9,156 nucleotides of DNA from Legionellales bacterium (GCA_003489505.1 DNMA01000186.1:1-9156), one strand, 5' to 3'. Numbered from the stretch's first letter, positions 1-7,320 are shown. The notes: a model not told the origin generated them from the sequence alone. A program made the numbers and translations.

Positions 1-2967
1 TTAAAAGAAGAAATTCTTTTACCTTTATTTGAAAATACAGAACAACAAGGCCAAGCTCATGAAATCTGTGAAGTCATTATCCAACTTTATGAAGTCATTT
101 TAAGTTATTCCACCGATAAGGTTCTGATTTCTCCAAGAGAGCTTCAAAGCATTGCGATGTTAAGCATTGCCAATGCTGGCGCTGAAGACCCTGTATTGCT
201 TGCCAAACACTATGCCTACACTATAGGGCGTCAAATTGTCCCTGCAAAACACTTAAAAGCTTTTGAGGAAGCCTTTAAAGTCGAGCGTACGTTACCTGAA
301 TCCGACACCACAAAAGAATTTTTAATCACCCCATCACGTGCCCAAACTGCTCAGTATTTAAGAGACTTACTACATCTTCGCGCTTACCGTCGAACCAAAA
401 GTGATTTGTCAGCGGCACAAAAAACCGTTGGCCTTGGGGGCTTTATTCTGGAAGGTGAGCCTGGTATTGGTAAAAGTGAATTATTAATTGAAGTACTCCA
501 TCATGAATTTGGGTTATGCAAAGGAAGTTTAGAAAGTCATCAAGACAATGTATTTTATACCCTACCGCCAAGTATATCCTTAGATGAAAGAAAAGCTTTA
601 TTATTAAAAGCCTTTCATGAGGGAGCGGTTGTCATTGTCGATGAAATGAATAGCGGCCCAATGCTTGAGTCTTTCTTAAATGCATTACTGATGGGGGCAA
701 CACCTGAAGGTAAAATTGCACAACGTCCAGGATTTACCGTACTCGCTACGCAAAACCCAAGTTCCCGAGGGGGACGTCGTGAACAAAGTGACGCCCTACT
801 TCGTCGGATGTTAAAATTTAATTTAGAAAATTACTCTAAAGATGAAATCCAAAATATATTATTAGCTAAAGGTATCGAAAAACCATTTGCAATTGTTTTA
901 GCCGGTATTTTTGAAGAACGACTTCGACTTGCTAAAGAACATGGCAAAAAACCTGAACCCAGTTTTAGAGATTTAATACGTCTTGTCGATGAGTTCAAAA
1001 CACGTCATGTGACTCTAAGCATAAGAGGTGTTCAAGGCCTTAACCTTCATCTCAAAAAATTAATAGCACTTGGGTTTTCTTCCGATGAAATGATTCAAGT
1101 GATTGATTGCTTTTCACCTACTGCAACTTCTGAAAGATTTGAACCAGCTTTATTCATTGGATTTCTAAATGAGTTAAAACCTAGTCATATTGATATATTG
1201 CCAGCGTATTTCGAGAAATCAAATTCAATGAATGAATTTAGCATTGAACAATTAGAATGGGTTGTTCAAGGAATTCGCTCAAGTGAGATGAAATCAAGGA
1301 TTTTAAATTTATGCATTCAGCATGAAAAACTTTCCCCCATTTTAGTAGAGGAAATTCTTAAGATTCCTGGTCTTTCAAACTTACTAACTCAAAGCATTAA
1401 AACAACGATTACTCAATGGATTGAATCTGGCCGTTTTTTAGGAAACATTGGCTTTAAGAAATTTATTCTAGATGACTCTACTCAATTAAATAAACTGACT
1501 CACATTTCAGATGAAAATTTCCAATACTGGTGTAAGCAAAAACCTGAAGAATTAGAAAAACTCATCTATTTTTGTAATTCTCCCCTTCGGGCAAAAATAC
1601 TTGCCCGGGATATTCGTAATTCAGAAAAGTTTAAAGAAGTCTTAAAAATGTTTAATCATAAAAAAGTTGAAGAAACCACCATTACAAGCTTTATACAAAA
1701 TTCTAACCTTAAATTAGACTTTCCTCAAATACACATTAACTTGGATCTGGTTGCAAGCTTGCCTCCCGCATCGGCTGTAGCTTATCTTGATTTATGCGAA
1801 AAACCCCGTCCATATCAATTTTCTTCGTTATTAGGTTATATTAGTGAACAAAATATAATGTCTTTTTTAAAATGGTATATCGAAAAACAATATAAGTTAG
1901 ATATGCGAATTTTTAATGAACTTCTTCAATGCCCAGACCTTTTAAAAAAAATTCAAAAAATGCCATTAGATGCTTGGGGTTCTAAAGAGTTTAATGAAGG
2001 TAAGTCTTTTTTTGATCGAAGCGACATTATACCGCATCAAGATTATTGTTTATCTTTTCAAATACTTAACATCACAGAAACGACAGATAGCAATTTCAAT
2101 ACCTTTATTTTGAGTTTAACCTTGCTTAAGCATTTAGATAAAAATGAAAAGGAAATCATTGAATGGATCAATAAAATCGAGCTTAGTGATGATAAGGAAG
2201 TTAATCTAGAGCTACTTTCAAATGATTTTCTAGAGTCTTTATCTCCTACAATAAAAAGCGCAATCTTTTGTAAACTTTTAGAAAATCAACAAATTAAGAA
2301 CCAGTTTAAACATCCTAACAATCTTGAAGAACATATTTATAAACATATGCTATATAGCCCTCAATTATTTCAAGATCAATTTCAAATGCTTATTAATCAC
2401 GCTAGCGCTGATACTCACCAACAACACTTGATTAGCACATTAAAAAAATCAATGATTACAGAAAAAATGATTACAGAAAAGATGAAGAGTGCAATATTGC
2501 AAACTAAACCTGAATGGCTTTTAAAATTTCTTGAAGGGCTTTACAAAGACTCTTCTAATCAAGAATATCGCTTTAAATCAGAAAATTACTTTCAAGAAAT
2601 TAAAAAAATTCATAAAAAAATGCAAAATGTCAAAAAGGAAAAGCAAGAGCCTCATGCTCAGAAATTATATGATACACAAGAATTTTTACTTGACATTCTC
2701 AATCTTGCCAACGAATATGCATGTAGTAATGAAAAAGAAATCATCTCTCATATCACAGAAAGAACGGAGCAGTTCGTTAAAAAACACCAAGACCCTCGTA
2801 TTTACCATTATGTTTTAAATTTTTTACTCATCATCATCCCTCCCTTCCTGATATTTAAACTGGCACGTCAATGTATTTATAATGAAAATATGTTTTACAA
2901 TGCAGATAATGATTTAACAAGAGCGGCAAAAACCATCAAAGATGAAATCATCCCACCCAAAAAATAA
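1..2967 (+). CDS. Large tandem AAA+ ATPase (dynein/midasin/MoxR-like) with long unrecognised C-terminal region, 5'-truncated by the window
   Basis: The first possible ATG is at 157, but the same frame is open from base 1 and that ATG has no Shine-Dalgarno, so the true start lies left of the window. Residues below are numbered from the ATG at 157. The 52 residues before it, with the motif SPREL, resemble the sensor-2 lid of a preceding AAA+ module. A complete AAA+ module follows: Walker A GEPGIGKS (100-107), Walker B VVIVDEMN (158-165), sensor 1 ATQNP (197-201), candidate arginine finger R216/R217, and a sensor-2-like lid motif PSFRDL near 268-273. These features are typical of dynein/midasin/MoxR-type ATPases that remodel protein complexes. 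Residues about 340-880 are Leu/Lys-rich, probably helical, and match no family I know. A single hydrophobic stretch at about 885-902 could anchor the C-terminus in a membrane. No VWA/MIDAS domain is visible. The ATPase call is firm; substrate and role are unknown. Confidence 0.85.
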   Translation, partial: LKEEILLPLFENTEQQGQAHEICEVIIQLYEVILSYSTDKVLISPRELQSIAMLSIANAGAEDPVLLAKHYAYTIGRQIVPAKHLKAFEEAFKVERTLPESDTTKEFLITPSRAQTAQYLRDLLHLRAYRRTKSDLSAAQKTVGLGGFILEGEPGIGKSELLIEVLHHEFGLCKGSLESHQDNVFYTLPPSISLDERKALLLKAFHEGAVVIVDEMNSGPMLESFLNALLMGATPEGKIAQRPGFTVLATQNPSSRGGRREQSDALLRRMLKFNLENYSKDEIQNILLAKGIEKPFAIVLAGIFEERLRLAKEHGKKPEPSFRDLIRLVDEFKTRHVTLSIRGVQGLNLHLKKLIALGFSSDEMIQVIDCFSPTATSERFEPALFIGFLNELKPSHIDILPAYFEKSNSMNEFSIEQLEWVVQGIRSSEMKSRILNLCIQHEKLSPILVEEILKIPGLSNLLTQSIKTTITQWIESGRFLGNIGFKKFILDDSTQLNKLTHISDENFQYWCKQKPEELEKLIYFCNSPLRAKILARDIRNSEKFKEVLKMFNHKKVEETTITSFIQNSNLKLDFPQIHINLDLVASLPPASAVAYLDLCEKPRPYQFSSLLGYISEQNIMSFLKWYIEKQYKLDMRIFNELLQCPDLLKKIQKMPLDAWGSKEFNEGKSFFDRSDIIPHQDYCLSFQILNITETTDSNFNTFILSLTLLKHLDKNEKEIIEWINKIELSDDKEVNLELLSNDFLESLSPTIKSAIFCKLLENQQIKNQFKHPNNLEEHIYKHMLYSPQLFQDQFQMLINHASADTHQQHLISTLKKSMITEKMITEKMKSAILQTKPEWLLKFLEGLYKDSSNQEYRFKSENYFQEIKKIHKKMQNVKKEKQEPHAQKLYDTQEFLLDILNLANEYACSNEKEIISHITERTEQFVKKHQDPRIYHYVLNFLLIIIPPFLIFKLARQCIYNENMFYNADNDLTRAAKTIKDEIIPPKK
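1588..1607 (+). other. GC-rich perfect hairpin inside the AAA+ gene
   Basis: CGGGCAA (1588-1594) and TTGCCCG (1601-1607) are perfect 7-base inverted arms around the six-base loop AAATAC. They stand out because the surrounding coding sequence is very AT-rich. No T-tract follows, so this is not an intrinsic terminator. It may be coincidence or a local mRNA structure. Confidence 0.4.
2452..2481 (+). repeat. 15-bp tandem duplication inside the AAA+ gene
   Basis: Two adjacent 15-base units, 2452-2466 and 2467-2481, differ only at the last base. Each encodes the five residues MITEK in frame (residues 766-775 from the ATG at 157). The near identity, including at third codon positions, suggests a recent slippage duplication that kept the frame. 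Confidence 0.7.
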
Positions 2968-3009
2968 AATCAGTCGTATAAATGATATTGCTGCTTATCA
3001 AAAACTCTT

Positions 3010-3381
3010 CTAAGCAACCACAAATACCCCAAGAACGCCTCTACCTTCACTTAATAAGATATTAAAGGTTCGACAAGCGGCTCCTAAATTCATAACCTCT
3101 ATCCCCACTTGTTGAGTCGCAAAAGCTTGTCTTAACTCAAAAGAGATTTCTGCAAAGGTTCCTGAATGTCCAATAATAATGACTTCAATGCCTTCTAAAT
3201 TGATACTTTTAAAGCTATCCTGATTTAAACTTTGGGGTGACAAAATACTTTGGGTATTATAAATCTCTGCTTGAGTCACCATGGTGGTATGAGTGTAATA
3301 CTCATTCTGAATTCTGATATCTTTTTCAGAATATGACAAAATCGCATGCGGCGGTAACAACTCTTTTTGAATCTCAACCAT
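3010..3381 (-). CDS. Mth938/DUF498 (Xcc1710-like, NDUFAF3-related) family protein
   Basis: This 123-residue protein shows the hallmarks of the Mth938/DUF498 fold: a central hydrophobic strand and glycine loop, VIIIGHSGTF (about 67-76), and the family signature EVMNLGAACRTFNILLSEGR (95-114). The length is normal for the family. Its biochemical role in bacteria is not established. The human relative NDUFAF3 is a complex I assembly factor, but that cannot simply be transferred. The start codon shares one base with the lolD stop (TAATG), and an AGGGGAG ribosome-binding site lies inside the end of lolD. It is therefore almost certainly translated from the lolCD mRNA. The stop is TAG. The gene converges on the AAA+ gene with 42 bases between them and no convincing terminator. 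Confidence 0.85.
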   Translation of the reverse strand: MVEIQKELLPPHAILSYSEKDIRIQNEYYTHTTMVTQAEIYNTQSILSPQSLNQDSFKSINLEGIEVIIIGHSGTFAEISFELRQAFATQQVGIEVMNLGAACRTFNILLSEGRGVLGVFVVA

Positions 3382-4067
3382 TACATCTCCCCTAAATGAC
3401 CATCAACTAACTGATAAACTCTATCCATTTTTTTGGCAAGCGTTAGATCATGGGTCACCACCACCATCGCAGTTTGTGCCTTTTGATTTAACTCATTCCA
3501 AAGATTTAAAACCATGTGAGCGGTGGTTTGGTCTAAATTACCCGTTGGCTCATCGGCTAATATACAACGAGGTGATGTCACCATCGCACGAGCTATCGCC
3601 ACTCTTTGTCTTTCACCGCCTGATAATTGATGAGGGCGATGCGTTAAACGCTTACCTAATCCCATATGCTCTAAAAGCTCTTTGGCTCGGCTTTCAATGT
3701 CTGTTTGCTTTAAATCCTGCATCATTAAAGGCAGCATCGTATTTTCTAAAGCACTTAATTCTGGTAATAGATGATGGAACTGATAAACAAAACCAAGTAC
3801 TTGATTTCGCCAGGTGCAACGCTCTTTTTCTGACAACTTTTTCCAGTCTTTTCCCATGACTTCAATTGAACCATGGCTCGGAAAATCAAGACCTCCCAAT
3901 AGGTGTAATAAAGTACTTTTTCCAGAACCAGAGGGGCCAACGATTGCAATTCGCTCTGCGTGATTAAGTGACAGATGAATATCTTGTAAAACTTGAATGG
4001 CTTCACTACCATCAGTAAATTTCTTTTGAACACCCTTTACTTCAATCAGGGTCTTGGGTTTATTCAT
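3381..4067 (-). CDS. lolD: LolD, ATP-binding subunit of the lipoprotein-releasing ABC transporter
   Basis: LolD is the cytoplasmic ATPase of the inner-membrane complex that releases mature outer-membrane lipoproteins to the carrier LolA. From the ATG at 4067 the protein has 228 residues, close to the usual ~230. All ABC motifs are intact: Walker [10 protein letters not shown] (44-52), Q-loop Q96, signature [14 protein letters not shown] (148-161), Walker B CILADE (168-173) with catalytic E173, D-loop GNLD, and the switch histidine H206 in VVVTHD. An in-frame ATG at 4103 would add 12 residues. I prefer 4067 because GAGG lies nine bases upstream, the start overlaps the permease stop by only eight bases (ATGAATAA), and the family begins here. 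The next gene downstream is the coupled Mth938-like gene. Confusion with MacB/FtsE-type ATPases is unlikely given the LolC-type permease beside it. Confidence 0.95.
   Translation of the reverse strand: MNKPKTLIEVKGVQKKFTDGSEAIQVLQDIHLSLNHAERIAIVGPSGSGKSTLLHLLGGLDFPSHGSIEVMGKDWKKLSEKERCTWRNQVLGFVYQFHHLLPELSALENTMLPLMMQDLKQTDIESRAKELLEHMGLGKRLTHRPHQLSGGERQRVAIARAMVTSPRCILADEPTGNLDQTTAHMVLNLWNELNQKAQTAMVVVTHDLTLAKKMDRVYQLVDGHLGEM
3387..3393 (-). promoter_or_regulatory. Shine-Dalgarno for the Mth938-like gene, inside lolD
   Basis: AGGGGAG on the minus strand lies five bases before the ATG at 3381-3379, within the last lolD codons. With the TAATG stop/start overlap, this points to coupled translation of the two genes and fixes the start. 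Confidence 0.6.
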
Positions 4068-5322
4068 GATGCAAAGCCTCTGTAATAATAATTTTTCCGG
4101 CACGCCAGGATGGATAAAGAGTAGCTAACCAACTCAAACCTAAGGCGGTACATACCACTTTGATAATATCCCAAATATCAATATGCACTGGTAAATGGTC
4201 CACAAAATAAATATTTGAAGACAGCCACTGTACACCTAGATGATTTTGTAAGAAATCGACAATATCAGTGGCATTGCTTGCTAAAAGAAGCCCCCCAATC
4301 ACACCAATTAAGGTTCCCCCAATACCGAGCAACATCCCCTGAATCATGAAAATAGACATAATTAATCGAGGTGTGCCCCCTAGGGTTCTTAAAATCGCAA
4401 TTTCTGCTTGCTTATCGGTGACGACCATCACCAAAGATGACACAAGATTAAATGCAGCAACGGCAATGATTAATAAGAGGATAAAAAACATCATGGTTTT
4501 TTCCATTTTCACTGCTTGGAAAAAAGGTCCATAGGTTAAGGTCCAATCCCCAACAATAAAACCTGCCCCTAACTGATTTGCAATATTTTGTGCAAGCTCT
4601 GGAGCATGATAGACATTGTTAATTTTTAATTTCAAACCCGTTACATCTTCATCCATTTGTAGTAGTGCTTGGGCATCTTTTAAATCAATAAAAGCAAGCT
4701 TGGTATCAAAATTAAAGCCATGGCCTGCAGAAAATACCCCTTCCACCGTAAATCGCTTAAATCTTGGGATCATCCCCAAAGGTGTAGGTGTTGCTTGTGG
4801 TAGCATCACCGTCATTTGGTCACCTACCATCAACCCCATACCTTCTGCAAGATTTTGCCCCACATAGATTCCAAATGGTTTGGGGTGCGCATGAGAGCCA
4901 GGTAATAATTTTTTAGAAAACTCTGAAAATTGCTCTTCGATTTTAAAATCAACACCGGTGATAACAATCGGTTGAACTTGTCCCATAAAAGATACCAGCC
5001 CCTGAGTGCCAATAAAAGGTGCGACAACTTCTACTTCAGGAGTTTTCGCCAATTTCTGGCTTAACGCCTGCCAATTACTGATACGTCCATCACGTCCATT
5101 GATGGTAATCGAAGGTGCCATATCAAAAAAACGTTTATGAATTTCAACATCAAAACCATTCATCACCGATAAAACAGTTATTAAAACCGTCACCCCTAAG
5201 GCAATACCAAGCATTGAGGTCAAAGAAATAAAGGATACAAAATGGCTTTTACTTTTAGCCCGGGTATAACGCCAACCTAGGGAGAAGGCCAAGGGTTTCT
5301 TAATCGTTTTTTCTGGATTCAT
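4060..5322 (-). CDS. lolC: LolC/LolE-family permease of the lipoprotein-releasing ABC transporter
   Basis: This is the inner-membrane permease (420 residues) that works with LolD to extract outer-membrane lipoproteins. It has the family topology: TM1 at about 29-53 containing SVMNGF (52-57), a large periplasmic domain at about 55-272, then TM2 (276-300), TM3 (319-348) and TM4 (382-404). The conserved LRTLGG follows TM2 (311-316) and TLYPSWRA lies at 401-408. Residues 179-191, PTPLGMIPRFKRF, resemble the LolC hook that binds LolA (TPMGRIP in the E. coli protein, from memory) more than the corresponding LolE segment. No second permease gene is adjacent. It may therefore act as the single LolF-type permease known from some gammaproteobacteria, or lolE may lie elsewhere. 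The ATG at 5322 has no clear Shine-Dalgarno, but the length fits the family. Confidence 0.92.
   Translation of the reverse strand: MNPEKTIKKPLAFSLGWRYTRAKSKSHFVSFISLTSMLGIALGVTVLITVLSVMNGFDVEIHKRFFDMAPSITINGRDGRISNWQALSQKLAKTPEVEVVAPFIGTQGLVSFMGQVQPIVITGVDFKIEEQFSEFSKKLLPGSHAHPKPFGIYVGQNLAEGMGLMVGDQMTVMLPQATPTPLGMIPRFKRFTVEGVFSAGHGFNFDTKLAFIDLKDAQALLQMDEDVTGLKLKINNVYHAPELAQNIANQLGAGFIVGDWTLTYGPFFQAVKMEKTMMFFILLLIIAVAAFNLVSSLVMVVTDKQAEIAILRTLGGTPRLIMSIFMIQGMLLGIGGTLIGVIGGLLLASNATDIVDFLQNHLGVQWLSSNIYFVDHLPVHIDIWDIIKVVCTALGLSWLATLYPSWRAGKIIITEALHHE
4077..4080 (-). promoter_or_regulatory. Shine-Dalgarno deciding the lolD start
   Basis: GAGG on the minus strand, inside the last codons of the permease gene, lies nine bases before the ATG at 4067-4065. 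It supports that codon over the longer start at 4103. Confidence 0.5.
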
Positions 5323-5408
5323 TATGATGAGAAATAAAAAAAGTATGATTTATTCTACACAATTTTCATTCATGACGATATGATTAATCCCTCCAAAAAA
5401 TAGAAACG

Positions 5409-5442
5409 ATTTTATACAAAAAATCAACATTTTATATAAAAA
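5409..5442. repeat. Pair of 14-bp direct repeats at 20-bp pitch over the promoter of the six-TM gene
   Basis: Bases 5409-5422 (ATTTTATACAAAAA) and 5429-5442 (ATTTTATATAAAAA) match at 13 of 14 positions. Their starts are 20 bp apart, about two helical turns. They flank the proposed -35 element, and the second copy lies in the -35/-10 spacer, a position typical of a regulator site. The AT-rich composition makes chance a real alternative. Confidence 0.4.
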
Positions 5443-5452
5443 GCGCTATAAT
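5424..5452 (+). promoter_or_regulatory. Sigma70-like promoter for the six-TM protein gene
   Basis: TCAACA (5424-5429, four of six consensus bases), a 17-base spacer, and a perfect TATAAT (5447-5452). Transcription would start near 5459, giving a leader of about 24 bases with GGA at 5471-5473, nine bases before the ATG at 5483. Confidence 0.6.
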
Positions 5453-5482
5453 AATAATATATTGTTTTTTGGAATCAAATGA

Positions 5483-6859
5483 ATGACAGAAAACACATCT
5501 GAAAGTGAAAAAAAAGATAGCTCAATTAAACGAGATGAGTATTTTGAATATTCTTATCACCGAAATGTTGTTTTATTGCTTGGTAAATTAAACCCTCCAT
5601 CTGGTCAAGCCAAAGAAATACTTGATGAAAGCACACGTATCAAAAAAAAAATTGAAGATGAAGTCTGGAAACTAAAAAACAAAACCCCTACTTTAACAGT
5701 AGCTGAAGTACCAAAAGCAAAAGAAACTGAGGAAACCTCTCTATTAGCTCCAACAGACATAAAAATAAATCTTCAAACCTCTAAAGAAATCATTAATGCA
5801 TTTGAAATCATTGATAGCTGGATTAGCTGTATTAATATGGCCAGAATTGAATTAGGCATCATTAGAAATATTTTTACTTTCTGCCTAGAAACAGCGGTTT
5901 GGAGTGAATATACCACAGATATCAATAAAGATAGCTCTTTACTTGCCAGTTATCTTTATCCGATGCGCCTTATCAATGAGTGTTTCAAAGTACTTACTTA
6001 TGCATGGCAAAATTCTACTGATAACATTCCTTGGTATGACGTTATTTCAGGTTATTACAAAGCACACTGGAAAAAATTTCTAAATGATGCTGTTTGGACA
6101 CTATTACTCACTTTCTTTAATATTTCTATATATATCAAAGATGCGGCAGTTCAAGCATTTTTTCAAAATGAAATTACTTGCCTTTTAATTGGTTGGATTG
6201 TTGTAGCAGGTTTTTTATTTGATTACTACAATGAAAAAAGTACGCCCAATAAACTCAAAGTTGATTATGAAGCGCTAGTTGTTGAGCTTAAACCAGTAGG
6301 TACCGCTGAGCTTCAAGCATTAGAAAAAATTTACGAGAAAGAAATTAAAGAATACCAAAAAAAACAAATTGAGATGGGTTGTTATCTGGGTTTATTTACA
6401 GCATATGCAGTATTTGACCTCATCGAATGGGCCATCAATGTCCCGCCCAAAGTTGCAGTATTATTCCCATTGATTGATATAGTCCTAACAACCTGCATGT
6501 TTTTTGTTAGATTGTATTTTATAACCGATAAACTCACAGATGAAGAATTTAAAAAGAAGACCCCTGCCGAAAAACAAAAAATTGAGCTTGAAGTTTATTC
6601 AGCCTTAATCTCAGAAGTTTTAAAAATTATATCCATTGCAATTGTTATCTTTGTTATCAGTGCTAGCATTCCTTATGGTGGACTACCTGCCATGCTAACC
6701 ATTGGAGCCATTCTTTTTGGATTGATTACAGCCACCAATCTTATCAATAAACAATTGATTGAGCCTTATGTATTAAAACCCATTTTAGAATGGAGAACAT
6801 CCAATACAAATGAACCTTCTCAATTGGTTAGTAAAGAATCGATTAACGATGTACATTAA
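5483..6859 (+). CDS. Unrecognised polytopic membrane protein (about six TM segments)
   Basis: I do not recognise this 458-residue protein. Residues 1-198 are hydrophilic and charged, with a Lys/Glu-rich helical part at about 43-85. They start with an acidic, Ser/Thr-rich tail and carry no signal peptide. Hydrophobic segments lie at about 202-217, 231-247, 299-318, 325-346, 375-395 and 403-421. A charged helix at about 255-297, rich in Lys and Glu, separates the second and third. The tail after 421 is short and polar. No ATP-binding, catalytic or transporter signature is evident. The ATG at 5483 is chosen because it follows a weak GGA site and a strong promoter; the ATG at 5479 is out of frame and stops after seven codons. 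The gene appears monocistronic, facing mazG with a 9-base gap. It could be a lineage-specific membrane protein or a secreted effector, but nothing in the sequence decides this. Confidence 0.8.
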   Translation: MTENTSESEKKDSSIKRDEYFEYSYHRNVVLLLGKLNPPSGQAKEILDESTRIKKKIEDEVWKLKNKTPTLTVAEVPKAKETEETSLLAPTDIKINLQTSKEIINAFEIIDSWISCINMARIELGIIRNIFTFCLETAVWSEYTTDINKDSSLLASYLYPMRLINECFKVLTYAWQNSTDNIPWYDVISGYYKAHWKKFLNDAVWTLLLTFFNISIYIKDAAVQAFFQNEITCLLIGWIVVAGFLFDYYNEKSTPNKLKVDYEALVVELKPVGTAELQALEKIYEKEIKEYQKKQIEMGCYLGLFTAYAVFDLIEWAINVPPKVAVLFPLIDIVLTTCMFFVRLYFITDKLTDEEFKKKTPAEKQKIELEVYSALISEVLKIISIAIVIFVISASIPYGGLPAMLTIGAILFGLITATNLINKQLIEPYVLKPILEWRTSNTNEPSQLVSKESINDVH

Positions 6860-6868
6860 GTCCAGCTA

Positions 6869-7249
6869 CTAGCCTTCGAGACGAACCTTCACTTGCTTCC
6901 ACAAATCCAAAAGACATTTAAAATCTTTCCCTCTCAGATGCTCATAGCCTTGCTCTTTAGCAATCACTTTCATCATGGCTAAACGATTTTTAAATTTATT
7001 ACAGGCTTTCTCTAATACATTTTTGGAGTCAAAACCTAAAAACCACGCCAAAGACATGCTGGCATGCATCAGATCCCCAATTTCTTCTTCAAGCTCTTTT
7101 TGATTGGGTTTTACTTTCTCTAAATGCTCTCGAATTTCCCTACATTCACTTTCGATTTGTTGGAGGATAGTGAGGGCATCAGGCCATTTTAATCCAAAAT
7201 CTTCAGATTTTTTTTCTAAATCTACTAATCTTTGCCAAATGTCCATCAT
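6869..7249 (-). CDS. Stand-alone MazG C-terminal-type nucleotide pyrophosphohydrolase
   Basis: The protein aligns along its whole length with the C-terminal half of E. coli-type MazG (from memory), including SEDFGLKWPD, the acidic helix, EEEIGDLMHASMSLAWFLG, KFKNRL and the tail LLDLWKQVK. The metal-binding pattern ExxE...ExxD is present as E35xxE38 and E56xxD59, numbered from the ATG at 7249. Such all-alpha enzymes hydrolyse NTPs to NMP and pyrophosphate. Full MazG has about 260 residues in two halves, and only the catalytic C-terminal half is here (126 residues). Start choice is uncertain. ATGs at 7249 and 7246 lie just after AAGG/GGGGAG, whereas the longer start at 7276 (135 residues) has no Shine-Dalgarno. 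The stop is TAG. The gene is divergent from the ETF-QO gene and convergent with the six-TM gene. Confidence 0.85.
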   Translation of the reverse strand: MMDIWQRLVDLEKKSEDFGLKWPDALTILQQIESECREIREHLEKVKPNQKELEEEIGDLMHASMSLAWFLGFDSKNVLEKACNKFKNRLAMMKVIAKEQGYEHLRGKDFKCLLDLWKQVKVRLEG

Positions 7250-7261
7250 CTCCCCTTGCCT

Positions 7262-7290
7262 TCTATAAAAAGCCATGCCAATCTAGTCAA
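7262..7290 (-). promoter_or_regulatory. Candidate promoter of the mazG-like gene
   Basis: On the minus strand, TTGACT (7290-7285, five of six consensus bases), 17 bases, then TATAGA (7267-7262, four of six). Transcription would start near 7255, which leaves almost no leader before the ATGs at 7249/7246. It would also exclude the longer start at 7276. This is tentative because the -10 element is poor. Confidence 0.3.
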
Positions 7291-7307
7291 AAGATAATAA
7301 CAAATTT

Positions 7308-7313
7308 AAAAGG
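7308..7313 (+). promoter_or_regulatory. Shine-Dalgarno of the ETF-QO gene
   Basis: AAAAGG ends seven bases before the ATG at 7321, a good spacing that fixes the start. No convincing -35/-10 pair was found in the 44-base gap. Confidence 0.5.
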
Positions 7314-7320
7314 TTTTTTC

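Noticed and set aside
2531..2818. 95-codon frame within the AAA+ gene
   Set aside because: Overlaps a longer coding frame in an A-rich region, lysine/serine-rich and without any recognisable motif.
2992..3016. Inverted repeat TGCTTA/TAAGCA in the convergent gap between the AAA+ gene and the Mth938-like gene
   Set aside because: Only six base pairs with a 13-base loop, and no T-tract directly after it on either strand, so I do not call a terminator.
3476..3859. 127-codon plus-strand open frame opposite lolD
   Set aside because: It lies wholly antisense to an intact LolD with all ABC motifs and resembles no protein family; it is a shadow frame.
5352..5378. Possible minus-strand promoter for lolCD, with TAGAAT as -10 (5357-5352)
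   Set aside because: The only -35-like element (TCGTCA) matches four of six and gives a 15-base spacer, which is too weak to list as a feature.
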